A stretch of DNA of 64,000 bases, taken from the NCBI RefSeq assembly GCF_004684085.1, contig NZ_SRHZ01000081.1, forward strand, positions 42,030-106,029, in the 5' to 3' direction. A model generated the notes under the pieces. The model saw nothing but the letters and a program-made list of their open reading frames with translations, ran no database searches and had not been told where the DNA came from. Every line of letters starts with the position of its first letter. Position 1 is the first letter of the stretch. The position numbers and the translations under genes were made by a program. Positions 1 through 8,973 of the stretch are shown here, piece after piece. The DNA comes from Stenotrophomonas maltophilia (lineage in GTDB: Bacteria > Pseudomonadota > Gammaproteobacteria > Xanthomonadales > Xanthomonadaceae).

Positions 1-983
1 TGCTTGCGCTTCAGTGCGTCTTCCACCCACTCCAGGTTGGTCTGGTTGCCTTCCCAGGAACGGATGAAATCCTTGCGCGGCATGCGTGCGGTGACCGTAG
101 CCAGGTTCAGCACGCGGCGCTCATGGGCCTTGATGCCGGCCATGGTGTCGCGCAGCTGCTTGGTCAGCACGTCGGTCAGCGGCAACGGCAGCTTCAGGGT
201 GACGAACACCGCCGACATCTCCTCGCGGAGCTTCAGCAGATTCTTCTTGTCGCCCTTGGCCACAGCCTTCTTGAAAGCAGTGAAGGCATCGCTCAGCGCC
301 TGCATGCGCGCGGCGACCTCCTCCGGGTCCGGACCGGTCGGTGCGGCTTCTTCATCGCCACCCTCGACATCACCGTCCTCTTCCTCGTCGCCATCGGCGT
401 CGGCATCGTCGCCGTCGTCAGAGGCGGCGGGTGCGGCCGGGGCAGCCACTTCGTCAGCCAGGTCGTTGAAGCCGACGATCACTTCGGCCAGGCGCTTCTT
501 GCCTTCCTTGTGGGCTTCGTAATCGGTCAGCAGCGATTCGACCGACACCGGGAACTGGCCCAGTGCGGCCTGCACCTGCGAAAGGCCTTCCTCGATGCGC
601 TTGGCGATGGCGATTTCGCCTTCGCGGGTCAGCAGCTCGACGGTGCCCATTTCGCGCATGTACATGCGCACCGGGTCGGTGGTACGGCCACCTTCGGTAT
701 CGAGCGCGCTCAGTGCGGCGGCAGCTTCTTCAGCCGCCGTGTCGTCGACCTCACGGTTGCCCGTGTTGCCGTCGTTGAGAAGCAGGGTTTCCACATCCGG
801 CGCAACTTCATGGACATCAATGCCCATGCCGTTGATCATGCCGATGATGTCTTCGATCTGTTCCGGGTCGACCATGTCGTCCGGCAGATGGTCATTGACT
901 TCGGCGTAGGTCAGGTAGCCCTGTTCCAGGCCCTTGCTGATCAGTTGCTTGATTTCGGATTGGGCAGGACGTTCGTTGGCCAT
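1..983 (-). CDS. rpoD: RNA polymerase primary sigma factor RpoD (5' part, runs off the window)
   Basis: Reads leftwards from the ATG at 983 and is open at base 1, so only about 327 N-terminal residues are present. The product is the housekeeping sigma-70 that directs RNA polymerase to most promoters. The start (MANERPAQSEIKQLI) and the following segment fit region 1.1. The DPVRMYMREMGTVELLTREG stretch is the conserved region 1.2 signature. After it comes an acidic Asp/Glu/Ala-rich linker, typical of the non-conserved region between 1.2 and 2 in proteobacterial RpoD. Regions 2 to 4, with the -10 and -35 recognition helices, lie outside the window. An extended -10 sequence sits about 45 bases upstream. 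Identity is near certain from the region 1.1/1.2 sequence. Confidence 0.96.
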   Translation of the reverse strand, partial: MANERPAQSEIKQLISKGLEQGYLTYAEVNDHLPDDMVDPEQIEDIIGMINGMGIDVHEVAPDVETLLLNDGNTGNREVDDTAAEEAAAALSALDTEGGRTTDPVRMYMREMGTVELLTREGEIAIAKRIEEGLSQVQAALGQFPVSVESLLTDYEAHKEGKKRLAEVIVGFNDLADEVAAPAAPAASDDGDDADADGDEEEDGDVEGGDEEAAPTGPDPEEVAARMQALSDAFTAFKKAVAKGDKKNLLKLREEMSAVFVTLKLPLPLTDVLTKQLRDTMAGIKAHERRVLNLATVTARMPRKDFIRSWEGNQTNLEWVEDALKRK

Positions 984-1027
984 GTAGTGCTCGCGCCACC
1001 GGCAGGGTAGGAAATAGGGAACGTAGC

Positions 1028-1036
1028 ATTATACCA
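1028..1036 (-). promoter_or_regulatory. Probable extended -10 promoter of rpoD
   Basis: On the minus strand the bases read TGGTATAAT, a perfect TATAAT (1028-1033) preceded by a TGn extension. No good -35 is visible 16-18 bases upstream, which fits an extended -10 promoter. It lies about 45 bases ahead of the rpoD start codon. Activity is inferred. Confidence 0.5.
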
Positions 1037-1074
1037 GCCCGGGGCCCCGCCTGCCGGGCGGTGGTCCCGCAGGC

Positions 1075-1515
1075 TCAGGGCCGGAGAAGGAAGGTCACAG
1101 GACCGTCATTGACCAGGCTGACGACCATATGGGCACCGAATTGGCCCGTTTCCACCCCTGGCGCGTGATTTTCACGGCAGATCTCGACAAATCGATTGAA
1201 CCCGCGTTCAGCCTCGTCCGGCGGTGCCGCCGTGGTGAAGCTTGGCCGCATGCCGGAACGGGTATCCGCGGCCAGGGTGAACTGGCTTACCAGCAGCAGG
1301 CCGCCCCCGGTATCGCGCAGCGACCGGTTCATTTTTCCGGCATCGTCGGCGAACACCCGGTAGCCCAGCAGGCGCTCGGCCATCCGCTGCAGCTGGGCTT
1401 CGGTATCGCCCGGCTCCATCCCTACCAGCGCCAGCAGGCCAGGGCCGATCTGCCCCACGGCTTCGTCATCGACATGGACGGCGGCCTGGCTGACACGTTG
1501 GATCAGGACGAGCAT
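1075..1515 (-). CDS. dtd: D-aminoacyl-tRNA deacylase
   Basis: A 146-residue protein of the Dtd family, which hydrolyses D-amino acids (D-Tyr and others) wrongly charged onto tRNA and so protects translation in the cytoplasm. The start [13 protein letters not shown] is the usual Dtd N-terminus and sets the ATG at 1515; an in-frame upstream Met at 1593 would add a tail that does not fit the family. The [20 protein letters not shown] segment holds the conserved SQFTL motif, and the NxGPVT(F) motif is present near the C-terminus as NDGPVTF. Length matches the family (about 145 residues). The gene is divergent from the acyltransferase at 1577 and lies in the same direction as rpoD. Confidence 0.95.
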   Translation of the reverse strand: MLVLIQRVSQAAVHVDDEAVGQIGPGLLALVGMEPGDTEAQLQRMAERLLGYRVFADDAGKMNRSLRDTGGGLLLVSQFTLAADTRSGMRPSFTTAAPPDEAERGFNRFVEICRENHAPGVETGQFGAHMVVSLVNDGPVTFLLRP

Positions 1516-1576
1516 CTGTGGGCTTCCAATGAACGGGCCGGCCACGATAGCAGCGCCCTTGGCTAAACTGGCGCCG

Positions 1577-2497
1577 ATGAATCCGCAACGCAAAGCCCGG
1601 CTGGTCTACCGCGCCACCACCCTGTTCGCCCGCCTGCCCTGGCCGCTGCTGCGGGGCGTCGCGCGCGCCCTGGCGTGGGCGTGGATCACGCTCAACGCCC
1701 GCGAAAGCCGCGTCACCCGGCGCAACCTGGAGCTGGCCTATCCAGAGCTGGGCCGCACAGCGCGCGACCAGCTGCACCGCGAGCTGCTGCGCTCCACCGC
1801 CCTGCAGGCCATCGAGACCCTGCGCCTGTGGAGCCAGGAACCCGCCGACAACCTGCGCCTGCACCTGAAAGAGCGCCATGGCGAAGCCCTGTACGACGCA
1901 GCGCTGGCCAGTGGCAAGGGGGTGATCGTGGCTGCGCCGCACTTCGGCAACTGGGAGCTGTTGAACCAGTGGCTGGCCTCACGCGGGCAGATCGCCATTG
2001 TCTACAAGCCACCGGAGGACGAGGCCAGCGACGCCTTCCTGCAGCTGGTCCGGGGTGGACAGAACGTGCAGCAGGTGCGGGCCGAGGGCCCGGCCGTGCG
2101 CCAGCTGTTCAAAGTGCTCAAGGACGGCGGAGCCACCGGCATCCTGCCCGACCAGCAGCCCAAGGCCGGCGATGGCGTGTTCGTGCCGTTCTTCGGCGTG
2201 CAGGCATTGACCATGACCCTGGTCAACCGCCTGGCCGAGCGCACCGGCGCCACCGTGTTGTATGGCTGGTGCGAGCGGATCGGCCCGGACATGGAGTTCG
2301 CCCTGCACATCGAGCCGACCGACCCGAGCGTGGCCGACCCGGACCCGCAGGTGGCCGCCACCGCGCTCAACGCCGGCATCGAGCAGATCGCCCGCCGCGA
2401 CCCGGCGCAGTACCAGTGGACCTACAAGCGCTATACCCTGCGACCACCGGGCAGCGACGAGGAAGACCCGTATGCGACCGAAGAACATCCGCACTGA
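1577..2497 (+). CDS. lpxL: Lipid A biosynthesis acyltransferase (LpxL/HtrB family)
   Basis: A 306-residue inner-membrane acyltransferase that adds a secondary acyl chain to the Kdo2-lipid A precursor during lipopolysaccharide assembly. The family HX4(D/E) catalytic pair is visible in PHFGNWELL (His122 and Glu127). The downstream [19 protein letters not shown] segment, where the substrate-binding Asp-Gln lies, is also typical. An N-terminal hydrophobic stretch ([20 protein letters not shown]) would anchor it. The ATG at 1577 gives the usual length; an earlier in-frame start at 1529 overlaps the dtd promoter region and adds an atypical tail. Chain specificity (LpxL against LpxM) cannot be told from sequence alone. 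Confidence 0.88.
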   Translation: MNPQRKARLVYRATTLFARLPWPLLRGVARALAWAWITLNARESRVTRRNLELAYPELGRTARDQLHRELLRSTALQAIETLRLWSQEPADNLRLHLKERHGEALYDAALASGKGVIVAAPHFGNWELLNQWLASRGQIAIVYKPPEDEASDAFLQLVRGGQNVQQVRAEGPAVRQLFKVLKDGGATGILPDQQPKAGDGVFVPFFGVQALTMTLVNRLAERTGATVLYGWCERIGPDMEFALHIEPTDPSVADPDPQVAATALNAGIEQIARRDPAQYQWTYKRYTLRPPGSDEEDPYATEEHPH

Positions 2498-2572
2498 AAG
2501 CCGCTCCCGCCGGCCTGCGACAGACCGCCGCAGCATGTTGAATACGACGCTGGCGCCCCCATAGAGACACCG

Positions 2573-3706
2573 ATGTCTGCCTCCCCCGGTCCTGCCATGT
2601 CTGCTTCTTCCCTGTTCGGTGATCCGGCCGCGATCCGCTGCGAGCGCGCGGTGGCCGAACTTCGTGCCGGTCGCCCGGTGCTGCTCCATGATGGCCAGGG
2701 CCAGCGCCTGGCGGTGATCGCGCTGGACAGCGCCACGGCCAGCAGTTTCGCGGCGTTTGCCAGTGCCGCGCGGGAACGCCACTACCTGTTCCTGACCGCT
2801 ACCCGCGCCCGCGTACTCGGCGTGGAGGCACCGGAAGGTGCGCGACTGCCGCTGGCCGGTGTCGCCTTCGATGCCCTGCCCTCGCTGGGCTACCTGCGCG
2901 AGCCGGGCCCGATGCCGGACGGCTGGAGCGCCGGTGACGCCTTCGATGCCGGCGCAGTGGAACTGGCCCGCCTTGGCCTGCTGCTGCCGGCCATGGTGGC
3001 GGTACGTCTGGACGCCGATGACAACACGTTCGAGGGCGCCGCCGACGTGGCCCTGTGCGACCTGGCGGAGGGCGCAGCACATGCCGCCCACGACTACGAA
3101 CTGGTGGCGCGCTCGCCGGTGCCGTTGCGCGACGTCGGCATGACCACCTTCGCCGTGTTCCGCGGCGGTGTGGCCCAGCGTGACCAGGTCGCGATCATCG
3201 TCGGCGAACCGGACCTGTCGGCCGTGGTGCCGGTACGCGTGCACTCCTCGTGCCTGACCGGCGACCTGTTCGGTTCGCTCAAGTGCGACTGCGGCGACCA
3301 GCTGCGGCGTGGCCTGCGCAAGCTGAAGGAACTGGGCGGCGGCGTGCTGCTGTACCTGGACCAGGAAGGCCGTGGCACCGGCATTGCCGCCAAGATGCGC
3401 GCCTACGGCTACCAGCACGACGGCCTGGACACCATCGACGCCGACGCACAGCTGGGCTTCGGTGCCGACGAGCGCCGCTACGGCAGCGCGGTGGCGATGC
3501 TGCGCGGCCTGGGCATTTCGCGCGTGGCCCTGCTCAGCAACAACCCGACCAAGGCGCAGCGCCTGCGCAACGCCGGCATCGAGGTGCTGGACTGCATCCC
3601 GGTTACTGGCGAGATCACCGCCGAGAACGAACACTACCTGCGTACCAAGGCCGACCGCGCCGGTCACATGCTCGATGTGGACGCGCTGATCCAGGCTGCC
3701 CAGTAA
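2573..3706 (+). CDS. ribA: GTP cyclohydrolase II with an N-terminal degenerate RibB-like domain
   Basis: The C-terminal half (about residues 185-377) is GTP cyclohydrolase II, which opens GTP in the first step of riboflavin synthesis. It carries the zinc cysteines in SSCLTGDLFGSLKCDCGDQ (Cys227, Cys238, Cys240), the YLDQEGRG motif (261-268) and the LLSNNPTKA segment. The N-terminal 180 residues sit where bifunctional RibBA enzymes carry 3,4-dihydroxy-2-butanone-4-phosphate synthase. They keep a similar length and start, but the acidic Asp-Glu/Arg-Glu-Asn-Glu loop and the catalytic His-Thr-Val motif are not visible, so that domain is probably inactive. The ATG at 2573 is used; Met9 at 2597 is an alternative. 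The protein is 377 residues, against about 200 for RibA alone. Confidence 0.87.
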   Translation: MSASPGPAMSASSLFGDPAAIRCERAVAELRAGRPVLLHDGQGQRLAVIALDSATASSFAAFASAARERHYLFLTATRARVLGVEAPEGARLPLAGVAFDALPSLGYLREPGPMPDGWSAGDAFDAGAVELARLGLLLPAMVAVRLDADDNTFEGAADVALCDLAEGAAHAAHDYELVARSPVPLRDVGMTTFAVFRGGVAQRDQVAIIVGEPDLSAVVPVRVHSSCLTGDLFGSLKCDCGDQLRRGLRKLKELGGGVLLYLDQEGRGTGIAAKMRAYGYQHDGLDTIDADAQLGFGADERRYGSAVAMLRGLGISRVALLSNNPTKAQRLRNAGIEVLDCIPVTGEITAENEHYLRTKADRAGHMLDVDALIQAAQ

Positions 3707-3781
3707 TACGGCCGACCTGCTACCGTCTGCGCGGTGCGGCCGTCGCCGCCATCGACTGTACTGCTGCCTGACGGAGCCCGC

Positions 3782-4282
3782 GTGACCGAAGCCTCGATTC
3801 CTGCACCGCTCACCTCTGACTGGCAGGCGCTGCCACCACGCGCCGCGCGCCTGGCAGCGCTGGAAGGAGCATTCGGCGGTCTGTTCGTGCCGGGCGTTCC
3901 GCTGGCAGCAGCCTGGTGGTTCTTCGATCTTCCTGCCGGCCTGTGGGGCGCCGTGGTGGGGCTGCTGGTGGGTATCGTTTTCGGCGCCTGGCTTGGCCGC
4001 CGGCGCCTGACCCGCACCCGCTGGCGCTTGGATGCCCAGGGGCTGGGCCTGCGCCGCGATCTGATGTGGCAGCTGGAAACCCGCATTCCCATTTCGCGCG
4101 TACAGCACCTGGACCTGCGCCGCGGCCCGCTGGAACGCCGTGCCGGGTTGGCCACGCTGATCGTGCACACCGCCGGCACCCGCATGAGCGCGGTCACCGT
4201 GAGCGGCCTGGACCAAGCCGATGCCGAGCGCCTGCGCGACACCCTCTCGCACCAGCTCGACCAGGACGCCGACGCCCTGTGA
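3782..4282 (+). CDS. Bacterial PH-domain membrane protein (YdbS-like)
   Basis: A 166-residue protein starting at a GTG (3782) after an ACGGAG-like ribosome site; another GTG at 3734 is less likely. It has two hydrophobic helices (about residues 35-75), then a DUF304/bacterial PH domain with the pattern RWRLDAQGLGLRRDLMW and RIPISRVQHLDLRRGPLERR, seen in YdbS-type proteins. These small membrane proteins occur in pairs with a larger triple-PH partner, as here. The function of the family is not established; a role in membrane homeostasis is only suspected. Its stop overlaps the start of the next gene by three bases, so the two are translationally coupled. Confidence 0.75.
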   Translation: MTEASIPAPLTSDWQALPPRAARLAALEGAFGGLFVPGVPLAAAWWFFDLPAGLWGAVVGLLVGIVFGAWLGRRRLTRTRWRLDAQGLGLRRDLMWQLETRIPISRVQHLDLRRGPLERRAGLATLIVHTAGTRMSAVTVSGLDQADAERLRDTLSHQLDQDADAL

Positions 4283-5817
4283 GCCAGCCGCCGCCCCTGC
4301 CTGCGTCGCTGCCCAATGGTGGCGAGGATCATCGCCTGCACCCGTGGTCGTGGCTGTTCGTGCTGATGATGCAGCTGCGCCACTACTTTCTGCCGCTGGT
4401 AGCGCTGCTGGTGTTCGGCCAGCGTAGCGACCGCGATCCGATGTGGGCGCAACTCATCCCGCTGTCGGCAATTGCCGTGCTGGTGCTGGTGTCGGTGCTG
4501 CAGTACCTCAGCTACCGCTACCGCATTGGCAACGATGCGATCACCGTGCGCAGCGGCCTGCTGGCACGCAACCGGCGCGAGATCCCGTTCGCCCGCATCC
4601 ACAACGTTGAAGTGCGGCAGAATCCGCTGCATCGCCTGTTCGGCGTGGCCGAGCTGCGCCTCGAATCGGCCGGCGGCGTGCGCCCGGAAGCCGAGATGCG
4701 GGTGTTGAAGCTGGACCAGGCATTGGCCCTGGAACGGCTGGTGCGCCAGCGCGGGCAAGCGCCGCAGGCCGCCGACGCGGTCGCCTCCGGGCAGGTGCTC
4801 GACACCGACAGTGAGCGTGTGCTGCTGCGACTGTCGAGCTGGGACGTGGTGCGCATGGGCCTGCTCTCCAACCGCGGCTGGGCGCTGGCGATCGCCGCGT
4901 TCGGTGTTCTGTTCCAGACCGTGCCGCGACCGGTGATGGACGATGCCCTGCAGCGCGGCGGCCGCGAGGCCTTCGGCTATGCCAGCCACCTGCATCCCGG
5001 CGTGGCCGGCGCCTTCCTGCTGCTGGCCGCGGCGCTGTTGCTGGGCTGGCTGGCGCTGCGTGCGCTGTCGGTGGTGCTGACCCTGCTGCGCTACCACGGC
5101 TTCACCCTCAGTGAGCAGGAGCGCCGCCTGACCGTGTCGGCCGGCCTGCTCAGCCGCACCCGCAGCAGCGTGGCGCGACGCCGCATCCAGGCCTGGACGC
5201 TGCGCGAAAGCACCCTGCATCGCTGGTTCGGCTTGCGCCAGCTGCGCATCGACAGCGCCGCTGGTGGGCCCGCGCGCGATGAGGACCGTGCCCTGCGCGA
5301 ACTGGCACCGCTGGCGTCAAATGCGCGTTGCGAGCAGCTGGTGCAGCACCTGCTGCCACAGTTGCAATGGCCGCCACTGCAGTGGCACGCCATTCCCCAG
5401 CGTGGCTGGTGGCGGCTGTGCCTGGGCGCGCTGCTGCTGGTGCCTCTGCTGGCTGCAGCCGGGTACTGGCGCTGGGGGCCATGGGGGCTGGTGATACTGG
5501 CCTGGTTACCGGTGGCCCTGCTGGTCGCGCACCGGCAGATGGCACGCATGGGTTGGTACCTGGATGACCACTACGTGGCGGTGCGTGGCGGCTGGTGGAA
5601 GCGCTGGTGGCGCTGGGCCGAGCTGGACAAGGTGCAGGGCCTGCGCCTGCAGCGTTCGCCCCTGGACAAGCTGCTGGGCACCAGCAGCCTGCAGCTGGAT
5701 ACCGCCGGCGCACATGGCGACGTGGCACTGACTCTCCACCACCTGCCGCGCGCGCAGGCGCAGCAGGTGATGGAACAGCTGGCGGCAGCGCTGGCACGGC
5801 GCAAGCTGCGCTGGTGA
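4279..5817 (+). CDS. Triple PH-domain membrane protein (YdbT-like)
   Basis: A 512-residue integral membrane protein with three copies of the bacterial PH (DUF304) module. Each copy follows paired transmembrane helices: near residues 85-125 (EIPFARIHNVEVRQNPLHRL), 290-330 (RSSVARRRIQAWTLRESTLH) and 440-480 (WAELDKVQGLRLQRSPLDKL). The repeated core is a basic residue, an Ile/Val-X-X-Leu/Val strand, then R(N/S/E)PL(H/D). The GTG start at 4279 overlaps the stop of the upstream YdbS-like gene. Together they form the common ydbS-ydbT two-gene unit, thought to make a membrane complex of unknown function. The length is normal for the family. Confidence 0.75.
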   Translation: MSQPPPLPASLPNGGEDHRLHPWSWLFVLMMQLRHYFLPLVALLVFGQRSDRDPMWAQLIPLSAIAVLVLVSVLQYLSYRYRIGNDAITVRSGLLARNRREIPFARIHNVEVRQNPLHRLFGVAELRLESAGGVRPEAEMRVLKLDQALALERLVRQRGQAPQAADAVASGQVLDTDSERVLLRLSSWDVVRMGLLSNRGWALAIAAFGVLFQTVPRPVMDDALQRGGREAFGYASHLHPGVAGAFLLLAAALLLGWLALRALSVVLTLLRYHGFTLSEQERRLTVSAGLLSRTRSSVARRRIQAWTLRESTLHRWFGLRQLRIDSAAGGPARDEDRALRELAPLASNARCEQLVQHLLPQLQWPPLQWHAIPQRGWWRLCLGALLLVPLLAAAGYWRWGPWGLVILAWLPVALLVAHRQMARMGWYLDDHYVAVRGGWWKRWWRWAELDKVQGLRLQRSPLDKLLGTSSLQLDTAGAHGDVALTLHHLPRAQAQQVMEQLAAALARRKLRW

Positions 5818-5869
5818 TGCGGGGTCGGATCCCGGCCGTGAACAGGTAGTGCCGCAAGCGGGGTGGCGC

Positions 5870-5892
5870 ATCCACGCATGGCGTGGATCTAC
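5870..5892 (-). repeat. SMAG/REP palindrome, GATCCACGCC type
   Basis: Read on the minus strand this is GTAG followed by the palindrome ATCCACGC CAT GCGTGGAT. The same 23-base unit recurs across the window. It is one base from a second, different-type GTAG element facing the other way. Confidence 0.85.
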
Positions 5893-5893
5893 T

Positions 5894-5915
5894 GTAGTCG
5901 AGCCGATGCTCGGCT
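5894..5915 (+). repeat. SMAG/REP palindrome, CGAGC type
   Basis: GTAG followed by a CGAGC/GCTCG hairpin. It forms a head-to-head pair with the copy at 5870-5892 and touches the last base of the CDP-glycerol transferase-like stop codon. Confidence 0.75.
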
Positions 5916-6970
5916 TACCGCTGCGACGGGCCCCAGTAGCCCAGGTCCTTGCGGATCTGCAGATCACGCAACCAGGTGCCGAACGGCTTGCGCCGCAGCG
6001 CGCCCATCTCGCCTGACAGGAAATCCTCGGTCGCGGCGATCACCCGCTCGCTGGAACGGCCATCACGGTACGGGTGGATGGCATCGGCATAGCGCATGAT
6101 TTCCGCCTGCAGGGTGGCATCCGGGTGCAGCGCACGCTGCAGCATCGCCGGCAGCTGTGCAGCATCGTCGAAATCAATCATGTGCGGCTTCGGCACGCGG
6201 TTGCGGAAGGTCACCACCGGCTTGTGCTGGACGATGAACTCCGAGACGATCGATGAGGTATCCGAGACCAGCACGTCGGCCGCGCGCTGCGCGGCCATCA
6301 CCTGCTCCGGCTCGATGAAGCACGCATTGGCACCGGCCAGCGCGCGGTAGCGTTCGAACAGCTCCGGCGGGCACTTCGGGTGCAGGGTCAGCAACCAGTA
6401 GCGGTCACCGGCGGCGATGTCGGCGGCGATCGGTGCATGCAGGTGCGGTGCCGCGCTCAGGCGCTCGGTGAAGGTCGAGCCGAACAGGATCACGGGACGC
6501 TCGCCGGCCGGCGCACGCAGCGCAGCGCTCTCGCCACCATCGTCGCGGAACAGCGGATCCAGCTTCGGCCAGCCGGTCTCGGCCACCGCGAAATGGCCCT
6601 GCTGGGCGGCGATCTCGCGGAACGGTGCGGTGGTGGCCGGCCCCTGGGTGCAGTACAGGTCGAACATGCCGCGCACCCGGAAGTGGCCGCGCGCGCTGTC
6701 GCGCTTTTCCACGTTGAAGCCGTGGAACAGCTGCACCTTGGCTCCGGACAGGAAGGTCGGCACCCAGTTGGCGGCGCTGAATACCGCCCGCGGACGCATC
6801 GCCAGGGCCTGCTTCAGGCCGATGTTGGGCACTCCCGGCAGGCTGCTGCCGGCCGCGCCGCCCTCGAACCAGGCGGCCACCTCCTGCCCGGAGGCGTGCA
6901 AGGCCTGCGCCAACGGAGCGAGAATAGGCAGCGCATAGCGCTCCGTCGCAAACAACAGGTACCCGGCCAT
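5915..6970 (-). CDS. CDP-glycerol glycerophosphotransferase family protein
   Basis: A 351-residue cytoplasmic-face glycosyl/glycerophosphate transferase-like protein. Its C-terminal two thirds show the CDP-glycerol transferase (TagB/TagF-like) pattern: the LFGSTFTERLS loop, LLTLHPKCPPELFERY, and the donor-site signature ADVLVSDTSSIVSEFI with the following KPVVTFRNR. In Gram-negatives such proteins usually modify surface polysaccharides rather than make teichoic acid, and the neighbouring glycosyltransferases support an LPS or capsule role; the substrate is unknown. The start at 6970 is chosen because a GGAGG ribosome site on the minus strand stands five bases before it. That site lies inside the first codons of the divergent GT2 gene. 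Confidence 0.75.
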   Translation of the reverse strand: MAGYLLFATERYALPILAPLAQALHASGQEVAAWFEGGAAGSSLPGVPNIGLKQALAMRPRAVFSAANWVPTFLSGAKVQLFHGFNVEKRDSARGHFRVRGMFDLYCTQGPATTAPFREIAAQQGHFAVAETGWPKLDPLFRDDGGESAALRAPAGERPVILFGSTFTERLSAAPHLHAPIAADIAAGDRYWLLTLHPKCPPELFERYRALAGANACFIEPEQVMAAQRAADVLVSDTSSIVSEFIVQHKPVVTFRNRVPKPHMIDFDDAAQLPAMLQRALHPDATLQAEIMRYADAIHPYRDGRSSERVIAATEDFLSGEMGALRRKPFGTWLRDLQIRKDLGYWGPSQR

Positions 6971-6971
6971 C

Positions 6972-7790
6972 ATGTCCTCCACGACCGCTCCCAACGAACG
7001 GCCTCGCATCTCGGCGTGCATTATCGCGTTCAACGAGGCCGGCCGCATCGGCGACTGCCTGGCCTCGCTGGCCTTCTGCGATGAGATCATCGTGGTGGAC
7101 TCGTATTCCACCGACGCCACCGTGGCCATCGCCGAGGCCGCTGGCGCCCGGGTGCTGCAGCGCACGTTCGAGGGCTTCCGCAGCCAGAAGGCGTTCTGTG
7201 TCGAACAGGCGAGCCACGACTGGGTGTTGTGCCTGGACGCCGATGAACGCATCAGCCCGGCGCTGCACGCCTCCATCGAACAGGCCCGCCAGGGTGGTTT
7301 TGCCGGTCATGCCGGCTACCGGTTCGCCCGCCTCTCGGAGTACTTCGGCAAGTTCCTGCGCCATGGCAACGCCTACCCGGACCGGGTGATGCGCCTGTTC
7401 GACCGCCGCCACGGTGGCTGGCGTGGCAAGCGCGAGATCCACGAGGCGGCCAGCGTCGACGGAAGCGTCGCTACCCTGCATGGCGATCTGATCCACTACC
7501 CCTACCGCTCGCTTCAGCAGCAGCTGGCCAAGACCGAGAAGTACGCGCGGATGATGGCCGAGCACGAATTCGCGCGAGGCAAGCGGGCCACCCTGGGCAA
7601 GCTGGTGCTGGCGCCCGCCTGGCGGTTCTGGCGCGGCTTCGTGTTCCGTGGTGGCTTCCGCGATGGCTGGCATGGCCTGGTGTATGCCTACGTGCGCGCC
7701 AACTACGTGCGGCAGAAGACCATCATGCTGTGGATGCTGGGCAATGGGCAGGCGGTGGCCGACCCGGCGCCGCCGGTGGAACGCTCCTGA
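6972..7790 (+). CDS. Family 2 glycosyltransferase (WaaE/KdtX-like)
   Basis: A 272-residue GT-A fold transferase. The N-terminus ISACIIAFNEAGRI is the nucleotide-sugar-binding start, EIIVVDSYSTD holds the first acidic motif, and WVLCLDADERISP contains the metal-binding DxD. The KREIHEAASVDG and HYPYRSL segments match the LPS core beta-1,4-glucosyltransferase (WaaE) branch of family 2. It probably acts at the inner face of the inner membrane in LPS or surface polysaccharide assembly; donor and acceptor are not known. The ATG at 6972 almost abuts the divergent start codon at 6970, and no good ribosome site is seen ahead of it (only AGG about 12 bases upstream). Confidence 0.82.
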   Translation: MSSTTAPNERPRISACIIAFNEAGRIGDCLASLAFCDEIIVVDSYSTDATVAIAEAAGARVLQRTFEGFRSQKAFCVEQASHDWVLCLDADERISPALHASIEQARQGGFAGHAGYRFARLSEYFGKFLRHGNAYPDRVMRLFDRRHGGWRGKREIHEAASVDGSVATLHGDLIHYPYRSLQQQLAKTEKYARMMAEHEFARGKRATLGKLVLAPAWRFWRGFVFRGGFRDGWHGLVYAYVRANYVRQKTIMLWMLGNGQAVADPAPPVERS

Positions 7791-7833
7791 GCGTGCTGTG
7801 TCACACTGCCCGCGCGTTGGCTGAAGGCCCCCC

Positions 7834-8955
7834 ATGAAAATCCTGTACACCAACTTCCACTACGGCGACGGTGGCGGTCATACCACGTACATTGTCTCGC
7901 TGGCGCGTGCGCTGCACGGCCAGCACACGCTCCATGTCGCAGCCCCCGCCGACAGCCGCCTGATGCGCACCGTGACCGAAGAAGGCATCGCCACCCCGTT
8001 GCCGATGGATTTCGGCAGCGGCGTGCCGACCCTGCCGCAGCAGCTGGCCGAACAACGCGCGCTGCGCCGGCTGGTCCGCGAGGAAGGCATCGACCTGGTC
8101 CACGTCAACGGTGCGCGTGATCATCGCTTCGTGATGCAGGGCCTGCTCGGCATGCGCCGCCCGCCGATCCTGCTGACCAAGCACAACAGCAAGCCGACCG
8201 ACACCTTCGGCAATGCGCTTCGCGCGCGCTGGGCCACCGACCGCGTGATCGCGGTATCGGCCGACACCAAGCGCCTGCTGCAACGCGGGCCCTACCGGCG
8301 CTGTCCGATCGATGTGGTCCGCAACGGTGTCGATCTGGAGCGCTATTTGCCGCTGCCTGCCGGAAGCGGCCACGCACTGCGCCAGCAATGGACGCAGGAC
8401 CCACAGGCACTGGTGCTGGTCAGCAATGCCGGCACCGACGACTACAAGGGCTGGATCGATCTGGCCCGGGCCATCGCGCGCCTGCCCGATGCGGTCCGCC
8501 CGCACGTGCATATGGCGGTGGCCGGCCATCTGCCCAGCGCGCAGCAGCGCGAACAGGTGCAGGCGCTGGGCGAGGTTGCTGCGCAGGTGCACTTCACCGG
8601 CCTGCTGGCCGATACCCGCGAGTTGATCGCCGCCGGCGATGTCGGCTTCGTGCTGTCCCACGATGTCGAGACGATTTCCTTCGCCTGCCGCGAAATGATG
8701 GCCAGTGGCAAGCCGATGCTGGTCAGCGACTACGCGGGCCTGCCGGAGAACATTGAACAGGATGTCGATGGCTGGGTTGTTGCCACCCGCGACATTGATG
8801 CCATCGCCGCACAGCTGCAGACGTTGTACGCACAGCGCGCGACGCTGCCGGAACACGGTCGGGCGGCGCGCCGCCACGCACAGCGCGAGTTCGGCCTGCA
8901 GACGTTCGCCGACGCCACGCTGGCCAGCTACCAGACGGCGCTGGCCGGGAACTGA
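7834..8955 (+). CDS. Family 4 glycosyltransferase
   Basis: A 373-residue GT-B fold protein with the GT4 layout. The N-terminal Rossmann start is MKILYTNFHYGDGGGHTTYI, with a glycine-rich acceptor loop. A mid-region VIAVSADTKRLL...DVVRNGVDLERYLP is the usual VPNGVD-type hinge. The C-terminal half has VSNAGTDDYKGWIDLARAIA and ends in the donor-binding SFACREMMASGKPMLVSDYAGLPE, with its EX7E-like acidic pair. It follows the GT2 gene in the same direction with a gap of 43 bases, so the two are probably co-transcribed and act on the same glycan. The sugar and linkage are unknown. It converges on the ArnT-like gene with only 18 bases between the stops. Confidence 0.82.
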   Translation: MKILYTNFHYGDGGGHTTYIVSLARALHGQHTLHVAAPADSRLMRTVTEEGIATPLPMDFGSGVPTLPQQLAEQRALRRLVREEGIDLVHVNGARDHRFVMQGLLGMRRPPILLTKHNSKPTDTFGNALRARWATDRVIAVSADTKRLLQRGPYRRCPIDVVRNGVDLERYLPLPAGSGHALRQQWTQDPQALVLVSNAGTDDYKGWIDLARAIARLPDAVRPHVHMAVAGHLPSAQQREQVQALGEVAAQVHFTGLLADTRELIAAGDVGFVLSHDVETISFACREMMASGKPMLVSDYAGLPENIEQDVDGWVVATRDIDAIAAQLQTLYAQRATLPEHGRAARRHAQREFGLQTFADATLASYQTALAGN

Positions 8956-8973
8956 GCCCCGGCACCGTCGCAC

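Noticed and set aside
1979..4252. 757-codon open frame opposite lpxL, ribA and a PH gene
   Set aside because: It spans three real genes on the other strand and has no recognisable domain.
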